From Sporosarcina trichiuri (GTDB lineage Bacteria; Bacillota; Bacilli; Bacillales_A; Planococcaceae): a stretch of DNA of 64,000 bases. The notes under the pieces were generated by a model. That model saw only the letters and a list, made by a program, of their open reading frames with translations, searched no databases and was not told the DNA's origin. Every line of letters starts with the position of its first letter. Position 1 is the stretch's first letter. Position numbers and translations under genes: made by a program. Shown in pieces: positions 33,700 through 41,644 of this stretch. The stretch lies in NCBI RefSeq assembly GCF_030406775.1, contig NZ_CP129119.1:124001-188000 (forward strand). The letters are read 5' to 3'.

Positions 33700-33704
33700 T
33701 AAAC
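33688..33704. promoter_or_regulatory. Operator 2 (GTTTAAT-N3-ATTAAAC)
   Basis: Same half-sites and 3-base spacer as operator 1, offset by 54 bases (about five helical turns), so two dimers could lie on the same DNA face. Confidence 0.75.
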
Positions 33705-33731
33705 TATGCAAACGGACGGGAGTGAGGCATC

Positions 33732-34946
33732 ATGACTACATTAGGCGAACGGATCCGGACTCTGCGGAAAGAACGGAAGCTGACATTGGAAGCTTGCGCA
33801 GGGGAGCAGATGACGAAAGGGATGCTCAGTCTGATTGAGAATAACAAAGCGAATCCTTCCATGGATAGTTTGAATTATTTGGCAGGACGGCTCGAAGTGG
33901 AAGTATCGGAACTTCTGGAAGAACTGAGCGGCAGTGAACTGCGTGAATTGCTCGACCAGACGGAACAACTGTACAAGTCGGAGGATTCGGCTGCTTATGA
34001 TGAAGCGGTGAATCTGATCGAGCCACTCGTACCTAAGCTGAAAAGGGGCTATGAAGCAGCGAGATTGCTCGAAATTTATGGCCGCTTGCAATTTCACTTG
34101 AAGCGGCCGGACTGGCAGCCAGCCGTGGAAATGGCATCGGAACTATACGGAGAGCTCAATATTCTGCCGCGCCGTGCAGCTGTTGGGATTTTCAGGGCAC
34201 TTGTTTTGTTTACGGAGCATCATTATGAAAAAGCGCTCGCTTGTCTGATGGAGGAAAAAGGTGAGGTGACCAGCGGGAGCGGCTATATCGATCCGCTGAC
34301 CCATCTGGATTTTTACACGTATGAGGTGCTCATGCGCTTTGCGGTAAATGATACGGAAACTGCCACAACGCTATTGAAGGAAGCGATTGCGTATTCGAAA
34401 GAACATCGTATTTTCTATCAGATCGGACAGCTATATCGTGTGGCTGCATATAAAGCGGTCATTGACGGCGATGAAGTGGCGCTGGATTATTACGAGCGGA
34501 AGATTCTGCAGTATGGTGAATTTGCGGAGGACGAACACGCTATCTGGTATACGAAACTGATGCGGATCCACCAGCTGAATTCCATGCGGGGGGACAGCGA
34601 AGGGGCACTTCGAAAACTTGATGAGCTGCCGGAGCCGATACCGGAGGTTGATTTCTTCCGGAATTTCTTTCTGTTGGAACGCGGGAAAGCACTGTATGGA
34701 ACGGGAAAATACAGGGAAGCCTTGCGTCTGCTGGAGAAGGTAGTGATTGCGGAAGAGATCCATCATCCATTTGACCTGTCCATCTATTATGAAAAGGATG
34801 CCTATGCGGCACTTTGCGCAGAACAGATCGGGGATTTGGCGTACGCAAGAGACCTTGCGAGAATTGCGAAAAAGAATATGGCGCAGTTACCGGATTCTCC
34901 CTATGCACACTTTGTAGAAGAAACCGCTGGCCGGCTGGGCGTCTGA
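33732..34946 (+). CDS. XRE-family regulator with TPR domain (RRNPP-like)
   Basis: 404 residues. An N-terminal HTH_3 domain (LGERIRTLRKERKLTLEACA, then MTKGMLSLIENNKANPSMDS) is followed by about 300 residues of tetratricopeptide-like helix pairs (ALRLLEKVVIAEEIHHPFDL, LYGTGKYREALRLL). This is the layout of Rgg/PlcR/NprR-type peptide-sensing regulators and of YxaF-type relatives. It is divergent from an MFS exporter, with paired operators in between, one overlapping its own -10. No short signalling-peptide gene is evident next to it, so the ligand may be a drug rather than a peptide. Confidence 0.85.
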   Translation: MTTLGERIRTLRKERKLTLEACAGEQMTKGMLSLIENNKANPSMDSLNYLAGRLEVEVSELLEELSGSELRELLDQTEQLYKSEDSAAYDEAVNLIEPLVPKLKRGYEAARLLEIYGRLQFHLKRPDWQPAVEMASELYGELNILPRRAAVGIFRALVLFTEHHYEKALACLMEEKGEVTSGSGYIDPLTHLDFYTYEVLMRFAVNDTETATTLLKEAIAYSKEHRIFYQIGQLYRVAAYKAVIDGDEVALDYYERKILQYGEFAEDEHAIWYTKLMRIHQLNSMRGDSEGALRKLDELPEPIPEVDFFRNFFLLERGKALYGTGKYREALRLLEKVVIAEEIHHPFDLSIYYEKDAYAALCAEQIGDLAYARDLARIAKKNMAQLPDSPYAHFVEETAGRLGV

Positions 34947-34948
34947 AC

Positions 34949-34992
34949 AAAAAAAGCAGGGAGCGCACGGTATGCGGCGCTCCCTGCTTTTT
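34949..34992. terminator. Bidirectional terminator
   Basis: AAAAAGCAGGGAGCGC pairs with GCGCTCCCTGCTTTTT, 10-base loop, between the convergent regulator and nitroreductase genes. Confidence 0.85.
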
Positions 34993-35001
34993 GTCGTTCG
35001 T

Positions 35002-35601
35002 TTATTTGAATACGTGCATGCGTTCTTCGACAGGCATGAACTCCTTGTCGGATGCAGGTGCTGCAACTTTACCGAAAGGCATCTGGCTCATCAGCTTCCA
35101 TGATGACGGCAGGTTCCACTCGGCTTTCACGGCATCGTCGATGAGTGGGTTGTAGTGCTGGAGGCTTGCGCCGTAGCCTTCATCCGACAGCGCTGTCCAG
35201 ATGACATATTGCAGCATGCCGGATGATTGCTGCGACCATGTCGGGAAGTTGTCTTTATATTCTTCGAACTGCTCCTGCAGCGTTTCGACGGTTTGCATAT
35301 CTTCGAAGAAGAGGATGGTGCCATAACCGCCTGCAAACATTTTCATACGCTGTGCAGTCGACCCGAAGTTTTCGGCAGGAACGATTTTCTTCAATGTGTC
35401 ACTTGTGATCTCCCACAAGCGGTCGCTCTGTTCGCCGAGCAGAAGGACGACACGGGCGGTCTGTGAGTTGAAAGCGGATGGGGTATGCTTGACGGCATGC
35501 TGGATGAGCGCTTCGAGCTGCTCGTCGGATAGGATCGGCTCACTGCTGATTCCATAAATGGAACGCCGGTTTTCAACAGACTTTAAAAAAGAGTTGGACA
35601 C
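35002..35601 (-). CDS. Nitroreductase-family oxidoreductase
   Basis: 199 residues from GTG behind AAGGAGG; the longer frame lacks a site. It has the FMN-binding ENRRSIYGIS start, TPSAFNSQTARVVLLLGE, and the C-terminal LMSQMPFGKVAAPASDKEFM, matching the HBN1/Frm2-like nitroreductase subgroup. It should be a flavin- and NAD(P)H-dependent reductase of nitro compounds or quinones. An HxlR regulator lies divergent across a 14-bp palindrome, the standard arrangement for such redox enzymes. Confidence 0.88.
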   Translation of the reverse strand: MSNSFLKSVENRRSIYGISSEPILSDEQLEALIQHAVKHTPSAFNSQTARVVLLLGEQSDRLWEITSDTLKKIVPAENFGSTAQRMKMFAGGYGTILFFEDMQTVETLQEQFEEYKDNFPTWSQQSSGMLQYVIWTALSDEGYGASLQHYNPLIDDAVKAEWNLPSSWKLMSQMPFGKVAAPASDKEFMPVEERMHVFK

Positions 35602-35689
35602 GATGGATTCCTCCTTGGTTGAATAAGCAAAACGCAGTTTCGTTTGCTTCCCTTTTAGTATAGTCATCGACTGTCCATTGTGGAAGTAC

Positions 35690-35703
35690 GCACTTTAAAG
35701 TGC
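35690..35703. promoter_or_regulatory. Candidate HxlR operator
   Basis: A perfect 14-bp palindrome, GCACTTTAAAGTGC, in the divergent nitroreductase/HxlR intergenic region, next to a TATAGT -10-like box at 35704. Confidence 0.55.
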
Positions 35704-35741
35704 TATAGTATCTAAAAAGAAACTATTGGGGGATGGATAGG

Positions 35742-36104
35742 ATGGAAAGCGAGAAAGTCGAAGTCTCACAATGCAAAGTGGAAGAGGCACTCGGTATCGT
35801 TGTCGGCAAGTGGAAGCCCGTGATCATCCTTCATCTGATGCACGAAGGGACGAAGCGCTTCAGCGAGCTGAAACGCAGCATGCCGGGCATCACGCAGAAG
35901 ATGCTGACGAAGCAGCTGAGAGAACTGGAAGATGAAGATATTATTGAGCGGACCGTCTATCCGCAAGTGCCGCCGAAAGTGGAATATTCCATGACTGAGT
36001 ATGGGCTGACGCTCGGTCCGATCCTCGAGGCGATGCATGAATGGGGCACCCGGCATGTCCTGCACAAGCAGACGTTCAGGACAATCGAAGACCAGGCAGA
36101 ATGA
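35742..36104 (+). CDS. HxlR-family transcriptional regulator
   Basis: 120 residues: [20 protein letters not shown] at the N-terminus with the single conserved Cys, then [20 protein letters not shown] and [20 protein letters not shown] as recognition helix and wing. Cys-based HxlR proteins of the YodB/CatR type respond to diamide, quinones and aldehydes. The start is the second ATG, 9 bases after GGGGGAT. It is divergent from the nitroreductase, its likely target. Confidence 0.9.
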   Translation: MESEKVEVSQCKVEEALGIVVGKWKPVIILHLMHEGTKRFSELKRSMPGITQKMLTKQLRELEDEDIIERTVYPQVPPKVEYSMTEYGLTLGPILEAMHEWGTRHVLHKQTFRTIEDQAE

Positions 36105-36116
36105 GATTAGGTGATG

Positions 36117-36158
36117 CAGAAACCGTTCAGACTGGGCTGGACGGTTTCTGATCGTTTT
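36117..36158 (+). terminator. Terminator after the HxlR gene
   Basis: CAGAAACCGT pairs with ACGGTTTCTG around a 14-base loop, followed by ATCGTTTT. Confidence 0.65.
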
Positions 36159-36172
36159 ACCAATGGCGAGCA

Positions 36173-36206
36173 AATTAATTTACTAATTGAAAAATCGTGG
36201 TATGCT
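36173..36206 (+). promoter_or_regulatory. Promoter of mntH with AT-rich dyad
   Basis: TTTACT and extended TGG-TATGCT are 16 bases apart (36179-36206). The -35 overlaps the dyad AATTA-N6-TAATT (36173-36188), a possible MntR or Fur-family target; the match to any consensus is weak. Confidence 0.5.
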
Positions 36207-36271
36207 GTAAAACATTAAAAAGCTTTTCATCTAAAAAGTTGCACAAGGGAAAGATAGTGAGGTGGCGTTTC

Positions 36272-37612
36272 ATGGGAAAGGGCAAAGGCGGCTGGTTCCG
36301 GGAAAGTTCCGGAATTAGCCTGGAGGAGGCCAATAGTACAATCGATGTCCGGAACAAAAAAGGGTTCTGGCGCAAACTGGCGGCGTTTGCCGGTCCTGGT
36401 TCACTCGTAGCTGTCGGGTATGTGGATCCGGGCAACTGGGCGACTTCCATAGCGGGCGGGGCGCGTTTCGGTTATTTGCTGCTAAGTGTCATTCTGATCT
36501 CCAGTTTAATAGCTGTGCTGCTGCAGTCGCTTTCTGCCAAGCTCGGCATCGTTACGGGGAAGGACCTGGCACAGGCCACGAGCGCGTCCGTTGGAAAGAA
36601 GACATCGGTCTTCCTCTGGCTCATTACAGAGCTTGCGATCATCGCGACCGATCTGGCTGAAGTGATCGGGTCTGCCATCGCACTGAATCTGCTGTTCGGC
36701 ATCCCGCTGCTGGCAGGTATCGCTATCACCACTCTGGATGTCCTGCTGCTGCTCTATTTGCAGAGCAAGGGATTCCGTATCATCGAAGCGATCGTCATTG
36801 TGCTGATGGTCACGATTTTCACGGTGTTCGTATTTGAAGTGATTTCATCCAATCCGGACGTGTCCGACTTGTTTGCAGGATTTGTCCCTCATGCGGAAAT
36901 TGTTACAGATCCAAGTATGCTGTTCATCGCCCTGGGAATTCTGGGAGCGACCGTCATGCCGCACAACCTGTATCTCCATTCATCCATCGTCCAGACGCGG
37001 AACTACGAAAGGACCCAGGAAGGGAAGAAGGAAGCCATCAAGTTCTCGCTGATCGACTCGGGATTTTCACTGACGGTTGCGTTCCTTATCAACTCCGCCA
37101 TCCTGATTTTAGGAGCGGCTGCGTTTTACGGTACGGACCTCGAGGTGACAGAAATCGAAGCGGCCTATGAACTGCTGAGTCCGACGCTCGGTGTGGGGAT
37201 AGCGAGTACGCTGTTTGCGGTTGCGCTCCTTGCCTCCGGCCAGAACTCGACGATCACTGGTACGATCAGCGGCCAGATCGTCATGGAGGGATTCATCAAC
37301 CTCCGGATCTCTCCTTGGCTGCGCAGACTGATCACCCGCCTGCTCGCGGTCATTCCGGCATTCATCGTCACGTGGATTGCAGGGTCGAAAGGAACCGGGG
37401 AACTGCTGTTGTGGAGTCAGGTGATCCTGAGCCTCGCGCTGCCGTTTGCAGTCGTGCCACTCGTGAAGTTCACGAGTGACAGGGAGAAAATGGGGGAGTT
37501 CGTGAACTCCTTGCCGGTCAAGCTGCTGGCATGGATCAGCACGGTCGTCATCATCGTCTTGAATGTGTTCCTGATCGGCTATATCGTCATCACAGGCCAT
37601 GATCTTGGCTGA
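36272..37612 (+). CDS. mntH: Nramp-family Mn(II)/divalent metal transporter
   Basis: 446 residues, 11 helices. Helix 1 has the metal-binding VGYVDPGNWATS (DPGN motif), helix 6 has GATVMPHNLYLHS (MPH motif), and the transport signature GQNSTITGTISGQIVMEGF follows in the second half. It imports Mn2+ (also Fe2+) with protons. The start is the ATG 6 bases after GAGGTGG; upstream in-frame codons are AT-rich leader. A terminator follows. Confidence 0.93.
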   Translation: MGKGKGGWFRESSGISLEEANSTIDVRNKKGFWRKLAAFAGPGSLVAVGYVDPGNWATSIAGGARFGYLLLSVILISSLIAVLLQSLSAKLGIVTGKDLAQATSASVGKKTSVFLWLITELAIIATDLAEVIGSAIALNLLFGIPLLAGIAITTLDVLLLLYLQSKGFRIIEAIVIVLMVTIFTVFVFEVISSNPDVSDLFAGFVPHAEIVTDPSMLFIALGILGATVMPHNLYLHSSIVQTRNYERTQEGKKEAIKFSLIDSGFSLTVAFLINSAILILGAAAFYGTDLEVTEIEAAYELLSPTLGVGIASTLFAVALLASGQNSTITGTISGQIVMEGFINLRISPWLRRLITRLLAVIPAFIVTWIAGSKGTGELLLWSQVILSLALPFAVVPLVKFTSDREKMGEFVNSLPVKLLAWISTVVIIVLNVFLIGYIVITGHDLG

Positions 37613-37616
37613 CTGG

Positions 37617-37646
37617 AAAACGCCTCTGCCCGCAGAGGCGTTTTTT
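37617..37646 (+). terminator. Intrinsic terminator of mntH
   Basis: AAAACGCCTCTG pairs with CAGAGGCGTTTT with a CCCG loop and a six-T run. Confidence 0.88.
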
Positions 37647-37755
37647 GGCGGATGAGGTGGCAGACGTCCTGAGTTTTTAGTATGATAGCTTGTAGTTGTG
37701 AAATGGGGAGACAGCCGTTTCACTTGAATCTTGGAAGAGAGAACAGGTGTGCATA

Positions 37756-39312
37756 ATGAGTTTATTGACAGTATCGAACTTAAGCCACGGGTTTGGTGAC
37801 CGTGCGATTTTTGAAGATGTTTCGTTCCGGCTGCTGGCCGGCGAGCATATCGGACTGATCGGGGCGAATGGCGAGGGCAAATCGACGTTCATGAATATCA
37901 TCACCCGGAAACTGGAGCCGGATGCCGGAACGGTTTCCTGGGCGAAGCGTGTGCGGGTCGGGTATTTGGATCAGCACGCGGCACTGAAACAGGGGATGAC
38001 GATACGTGATGCCTTACGGACGGCGTTCCAGTACTTGTACGACATGGAAAGTGAGATGAATGAACTGTTCGAGAAGATGGCGGATGTGGAGCCGGATGAG
38101 CTGGAGAAGATTCTGGAAGAGACCGGTCAGATCCAGGACGATCTCGAACAGCATGATTTCTATATTCTCGATGCGAAAGTGGAAGAGGTCGCGAACGGGC
38201 TCGGGTTGGACGAGTTCGGCCTTGACCGGGATGTGAATGACTTGAGCGGCGGGCAGCGGACGAAGGTGCTGCTCGGCAAACTGCTGCTTGAGAAACCCGA
38301 TATCCTATTGCTGGATGAGCCGACGAACTACTTGGATGTCGAGCACATCGAGTGGCTGCGCAATTACCTGCAGAATTATCCGAGCGCATTCATCCTCATT
38401 TCGCATGATATCCCGTTCCTGAACAGTGTCGTGAACCTGATCTACCATATGGAGAATCAGGAAATCACTCGCTATGCGGGCGATTATGATGAATTCCTGC
38501 GTGTCCATGAGATGAAGAAACAGCAGGCGGAAGCCGCATATAAGAAGCAGCAGAAGGAGATTGCAGGACTCAAGGATTTCGTCGCGCGCAACAAGGCGAA
38601 TGCCGCAACGAGCGGCATGGCGAAGTCCCGCCAGAAAAAGCTCGACCGCATGGAAGTCATTGAATTGGATGCCGAGAAGCCGAAGCCGCATTTCGATTTC
38701 AAGGCGGCCCGGACCCCGAGCAAGTACTTGTTCGAGACGAAACAGCTCGTGATCGGCTATGATGAGCCGCTGTCGAGCCCGTTGGATCTCGTAATGGAAC
38801 GCGGGCAGAAGATCGCGCTGTCCGGCGCGAACGGTATCGGGAAAACAACTCTGTTGAAAAGTGTGCTGGGGGAAATCCCAGCACTGTCCGGGTCTGTGGA
38901 ACGCGGTGAGCACCTGCATATCGGCTATTTCGAGCAAGAACTGAAATCGGACAGCGACAAGACGTGCCTGGAAGAGATCTGGAGCGAGTTTCCGAGCTTC
39001 ACGCAGTATGAAGTGCGTGCAGCACTTGCCCGGGTCGGCCTGACGACCAAGCATATCGAGAGCAAAGTGAAAGTGCTGAGCGGCGGGGAGCGGGCGAAAG
39101 TCCGTCTGTGCAAACTCGTGAATGAGGAGACGAACCTGCTTGTGCTGGATGAACCGACGAACCATTTGGATGTCGATGCCAAAGCGGAACTGAAGCGCGC
39201 GCTGCAGGATTATAAAGGCAGCGTGCTGCTAATTTCGCACGAGCCGGATTTCTATGATGGCGTTGTGAACCATGTATGGAACGGGGAGACGTGGACGACC
39301 AAGATGTTTTAA
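37756..39312 (+). CDS. yfmM: ABC-F family ATPase YfmM
   Basis: 518 residues, identical in length and very similar throughout to B. subtilis YfmM: MSLLTVSNLSHGFGDRAIFE, two ABC domains with Walker A GANGEGKST and GANGIGKTT, signatures LSGGQRTKVLL and LSGGERAKVRL, and Walker B LLLDEPTNYLD and LVLDEPTNHLD. The linker between the domains (about 245-320, KKQQAEAAYKKQQKEIAGLK) is the ribosome-contacting coiled coil. There is no membrane domain. ABC-F proteins act on the ribosome in translation quality control or antibiotic protection; this member's exact role is unknown. Confidence 0.92.
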   Translation: MSLLTVSNLSHGFGDRAIFEDVSFRLLAGEHIGLIGANGEGKSTFMNIITRKLEPDAGTVSWAKRVRVGYLDQHAALKQGMTIRDALRTAFQYLYDMESEMNELFEKMADVEPDELEKILEETGQIQDDLEQHDFYILDAKVEEVANGLGLDEFGLDRDVNDLSGGQRTKVLLGKLLLEKPDILLLDEPTNYLDVEHIEWLRNYLQNYPSAFILISHDIPFLNSVVNLIYHMENQEITRYAGDYDEFLRVHEMKKQQAEAAYKKQQKEIAGLKDFVARNKANAATSGMAKSRQKKLDRMEVIELDAEKPKPHFDFKAARTPSKYLFETKQLVIGYDEPLSSPLDLVMERGQKIALSGANGIGKTTLLKSVLGEIPALSGSVERGEHLHIGYFEQELKSDSDKTCLEEIWSEFPSFTQYEVRAALARVGLTTKHIESKVKVLSGGERAKVRLCKLVNEETNLLVLDEPTNHLDVDAKAELKRALQDYKGSVLLISHEPDFYDGVVNHVWNGETWTTKMF

Positions 39313-39319
39313 GAGAGGG

Positions 39320-39345
39320 AGGAGCTGCCGCGGCAGCTCCTTTTT
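39320..39345 (+). terminator. Intrinsic terminator of yfmM
   Basis: AGGAGCTGCC-GGCAGCTCCT hairpin with almost no loop, then TTTTT. Confidence 0.8.
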
Positions 39346-39379
39346 GGATTGGGTCGGGCGCCGGACTAGTGCAGCGGCC

Positions 39380-39519
39380 TATCGGACAGTTGAGGGCAGG
39401 TATCGGACACTTGGCGGGAAGTATCGGACATTTCGCCGAAGATATCGGACAGTTGGCGCGGCATATCGGACACTTCGCCGAATGTATCGGCATCCGGACA
39501 CAATTCAAGGGCCGGCCTG
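39380..39519. repeat. 21-bp tandem repeat array 1
   Basis: Six units begin at 39380, 39401, 39422, 39443, 39464 and 39485, exactly 21 bases apart. Each opens with TATCGGACA (last unit degenerate, TATCGGCAT). Unit cores alternate between TTGGCG and TTCGCC types, so neighbours can pair as hairpins. All frames stay open because 21 is a multiple of 3, giving meaningless heptapeptide-repeat frames on both strands. A trailing segment to 39519 is shared with array 2. Confidence 0.9.
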
Positions 39520-39629
39520 GTGCTCGCGCCGCTCGTTTTCTGTGGAGCGACCATGGGCGCGGCGGCTGGCTGGTACACGAAACACTCCCTGGCGCGAGAA
39601 AAGGGGCAAGTCAGGTCTTTGCCCCAGGC

Positions 39630-39769
39630 GATCGGACAAATGAGGGGGAGTATCGGACACTTGGCGGGAAGTATCGGACATTCCGCCGAAGATATCGGAC
39701 AGTTGGCGCGGCCTATCGGACACTTCGCCGAATGTATCGGCATCCGGACACAATTCAAGGGCCGGCCTG
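39630..39769. repeat. 21-bp tandem repeat array 2
   Basis: Six units at 39630, 39651, 39672, 39693, 39714 and 39735, in the same order and with the same trailing segment as array 1, offset by exactly 250 bp. The first unit differs most (GATCGGACAAAT). The 110 bp between the arrays (39520-39629) is not repeated and shows no gene with a ribosome-binding site. Confidence 0.9.
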
Positions 39770-39884
39770 CCGACGATGCTCCGTATTCACCCGTCCGTCA
39801 CCCTGCAGCCCACTCCGCTGCTTTTTAAACAGTCAAGGTGCAAAACCCGGCACAATCGGGTACAGAAGGACAAGGGGTGAGCGT

Positions 39885-40556
39885 ATGGAAAAGGGACAGA
39901 CCATTGTCGGGATCGAGGAAGGGCTGCATGGGCAGCAGGAAGAGACGGCGCTGTTCGGGATGGGGTGCTACTGGGGGCCGGATTCCCGTTTCGGCAGCCT
40001 GCCGGGTGTGCTGCGGACCCGGGTCGGCTTTGCCGGCGGAACGACAGAACAGCCCGTCTACCGGAACATGGGCGACCACACGGAGACGGTCGAAATCGTC
40101 TTCCGGCCGTCAGTCATTTCCTATGAGGACCTGCTGCATGTCTTCTGGGAGAACCATTACCCGAACCGGGACGAGTACAAAGGGCGTCAGTACATTTCAC
40201 TGATACGCTATTTCAGCGAAGAACAGAAGGAGACGATCGGACGGGTGAAACAGGAGATGGAGGACCGGCTCGGCGAACCGATCGAAACGGACATCGCTCC
40301 GTTCGCTTCGTTCACGCCCGCCGAGGAGCCGCATCAGAAATACTATCTGAAACGGTATCCGAAAGCGCTGGAACAGCTGTCAGCCCTGTACCCGGAGGAA
40401 TCACTGCTGACCCCGTCTGCCTACGCAGCGCGGCTCAATGGGCTGGTGAAAAGTTTCGGGTCAAAAGAGGAACTGACCATCGAAATCAGGACGTGGCCGA
40501 TCCCGGCAGCAGATCAAACGAAACTGATCGACCAGCTCCACAGTATGAAATGGTGA
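39885..40556 (+). CDS. msrA: Peptide-methionine (S)-S-oxide reductase
   Basis: 223 residues. The catalytic Cys is in GMGCYWGPDSRF (Cys28), followed by GVLRTRVGFAGGTTEQPVYR, GDHTETVEIVF and FWENHYPNRDEYKGRQYIS, all MsrA landmarks. It reduces methionine-S-sulfoxide in proteins with thioredoxin. The frame is open much further upstream through the repeat arrays, but the start here has GGGGTGA 4 bases upstream and matches family length. The C-terminal 60 residues extend beyond the core domain. Confidence 0.92.
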   Translation: MEKGQTIVGIEEGLHGQQEETALFGMGCYWGPDSRFGSLPGVLRTRVGFAGGTTEQPVYRNMGDHTETVEIVFRPSVISYEDLLHVFWENHYPNRDEYKGRQYISLIRYFSEEQKETIGRVKQEMEDRLGEPIETDIAPFASFTPAEEPHQKYYLKRYPKALEQLSALYPEESLLTPSAYAARLNGLVKSFGSKEELTIEIRTWPIPAADQTKLIDQLHSMKW

Positions 40557-40573
40557 TAGGAAGTGACAGACCG

Positions 40574-40607
40574 GAGCAGGTTTCCCGGATGGGAGGCCTG
40601 CTCTTTT
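40574..40607 (+). terminator. Intrinsic terminator of msrA
   Basis: GAGCAGG-TTTCCC pairs with GGGAGG-CCTGCTC around a short loop, then TTTT. Confidence 0.7.
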
Positions 40608-40742
40608 CCATGCAGAGCCCGCTCCATTCCCAACGACTTCCTGAAAATATGATTAAAACGTGCATCTGTGGAAATACTTACAAGCAGATTCAGCCGGAGC
40701 ACAGGCTGAACACAGATTTTAATCATTGAAGGAGGAACGTAT

Positions 40743-41537
40743 TTGAAAACCATTTTTCAGCTAGTTACTTTCGCGGCGGCGATGTCCTTGTTTGCAGCCA
40801 CTGCATCCGCTGAGCCGCTGGACTTTCGGGGAGGACCGAAAACAGGGGAACAGACCGAACAGCTGGCCCACCTCTTCAAGACAGCGGCTGGCACCGGACA
40901 GCAAGTGGGACAGACAGCTGCAGAGATTGAAAAACCTGCTCTTACGTATACAGTGAAAGCCGGGGATACGCTGTTTGCGATTGCGGCTGCTCACAAGGTT
41001 CCGCTGGATTCACTTGTTGCCTGGAACGCATTGACCAGTGATCTGATTCACCCAGGTGATACGCTGAATGTTGCACGGAGTGCACCCGGCTCGGCAACGA
41101 ATGAGGCCAGGATGACAACCGCCGCTGTAAAGGCAGCAACTATCGAGCCGAAGCAGACCATTGCGATTTCAGGGAAGACAGAGACTGCACAGCCGGCTGC
41201 CGCCCCGCCGTCTGATGCAGCAAGCGTCCCGGTTTCCGCCCCATCAGGGAGAGAACTTACAGTGACCGCGACAGCCTACACGGCATATTGCGCCGGATGC
41301 TCAGGAACGACGAGGACGGGCATTGACCTGAGGGCGAATCCAGGTCTTAAAGTAATCGCTGTCGATCCGTCCGTCATTCCGCTCGGCTCGAAAGTGTGGG
41401 TGGAAGGGTACGGCGAAGCGATTGCCGGAGATACGGGCGGGGCCATCAAAGGACAAAAGATTGATGTGTTCATTCCGTCGCAGTCGTCAGCTGTGGCCTG
41501 GGGTGTTAAAAAAGTGCGGGTGAAAGTACTGAACTGA
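40743..41537 (+). CDS. LysM and 3D-domain cell-wall protein (YocH-like)
   Basis: 264 residues from TTG behind AAGGAGG. A Sec signal peptide ends near ATASAEP (residue 24). One LysM domain follows (YTVKAGDTLFAIAAAHKVPL), then a Thr/Ala/Pro-rich linker and a C-terminal 3D domain: TATAYTAYCAGCSGTTRTGI, VIAVDPSVIPLGSKVWVEGY and AGDTGGAIKGQKIDVF with the three conserved Asp. The fold is that of MltA-like lytic enzymes, so this is probably a secreted peptidoglycan hydrolase like YocH. No clear WalR box was seen upstream. Confidence 0.9.
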   Translation: MKTIFQLVTFAAAMSLFAATASAEPLDFRGGPKTGEQTEQLAHLFKTAAGTGQQVGQTAAEIEKPALTYTVKAGDTLFAIAAAHKVPLDSLVAWNALTSDLIHPGDTLNVARSAPGSATNEARMTTAAVKAATIEPKQTIAISGKTETAQPAAAPPSDAASVPVSAPSGRELTVTATAYTAYCAGCSGTTRTGIDLRANPGLKVIAVDPSVIPLGSKVWVEGYGEAIAGDTGGAIKGQKIDVFIPSQSSAVAWGVKKVRVKVLN

Positions 41538-41539
41538 CC

Positions 41540-41566
41540 AGCCGGAGACAACCTCTCCGGCTTTTT
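41540..41566 (+). terminator. Intrinsic terminator after the LysM-3D gene
   Basis: AGCCGGAGA pairs with TCTCCGGCT, 5-base loop, then TTTTT. Confidence 0.85.
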
Positions 41567-41644
41567 CCTGCAGAAAAATTGAAACTGCTGTAGAATGGGA
41601 GTCGGGATGACATACATATTGCAGAAGAATAGGGGCAAACTATA

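Noticed and set aside
39380..39769. Possible CRISPR array
   Set aside because: The period is 21 bp with only about 9 well-conserved bases, no unique 30-bp spacers and no cas genes; units are contiguous tandem repeats.
39272..39828. Repetitive open reading frames on both strands through the arrays
   Set aside because: They arise because 21 bp is a multiple of 3 and the unit lacks stops; none has a ribosome-binding site and all six frames cannot be coding.
39276..39884. N-terminal extension of MsrA through the repeat arrays
   Set aside because: The frame is open, but the msrA start at 39885 has its own ribosome-binding site and family-typical N-terminus.
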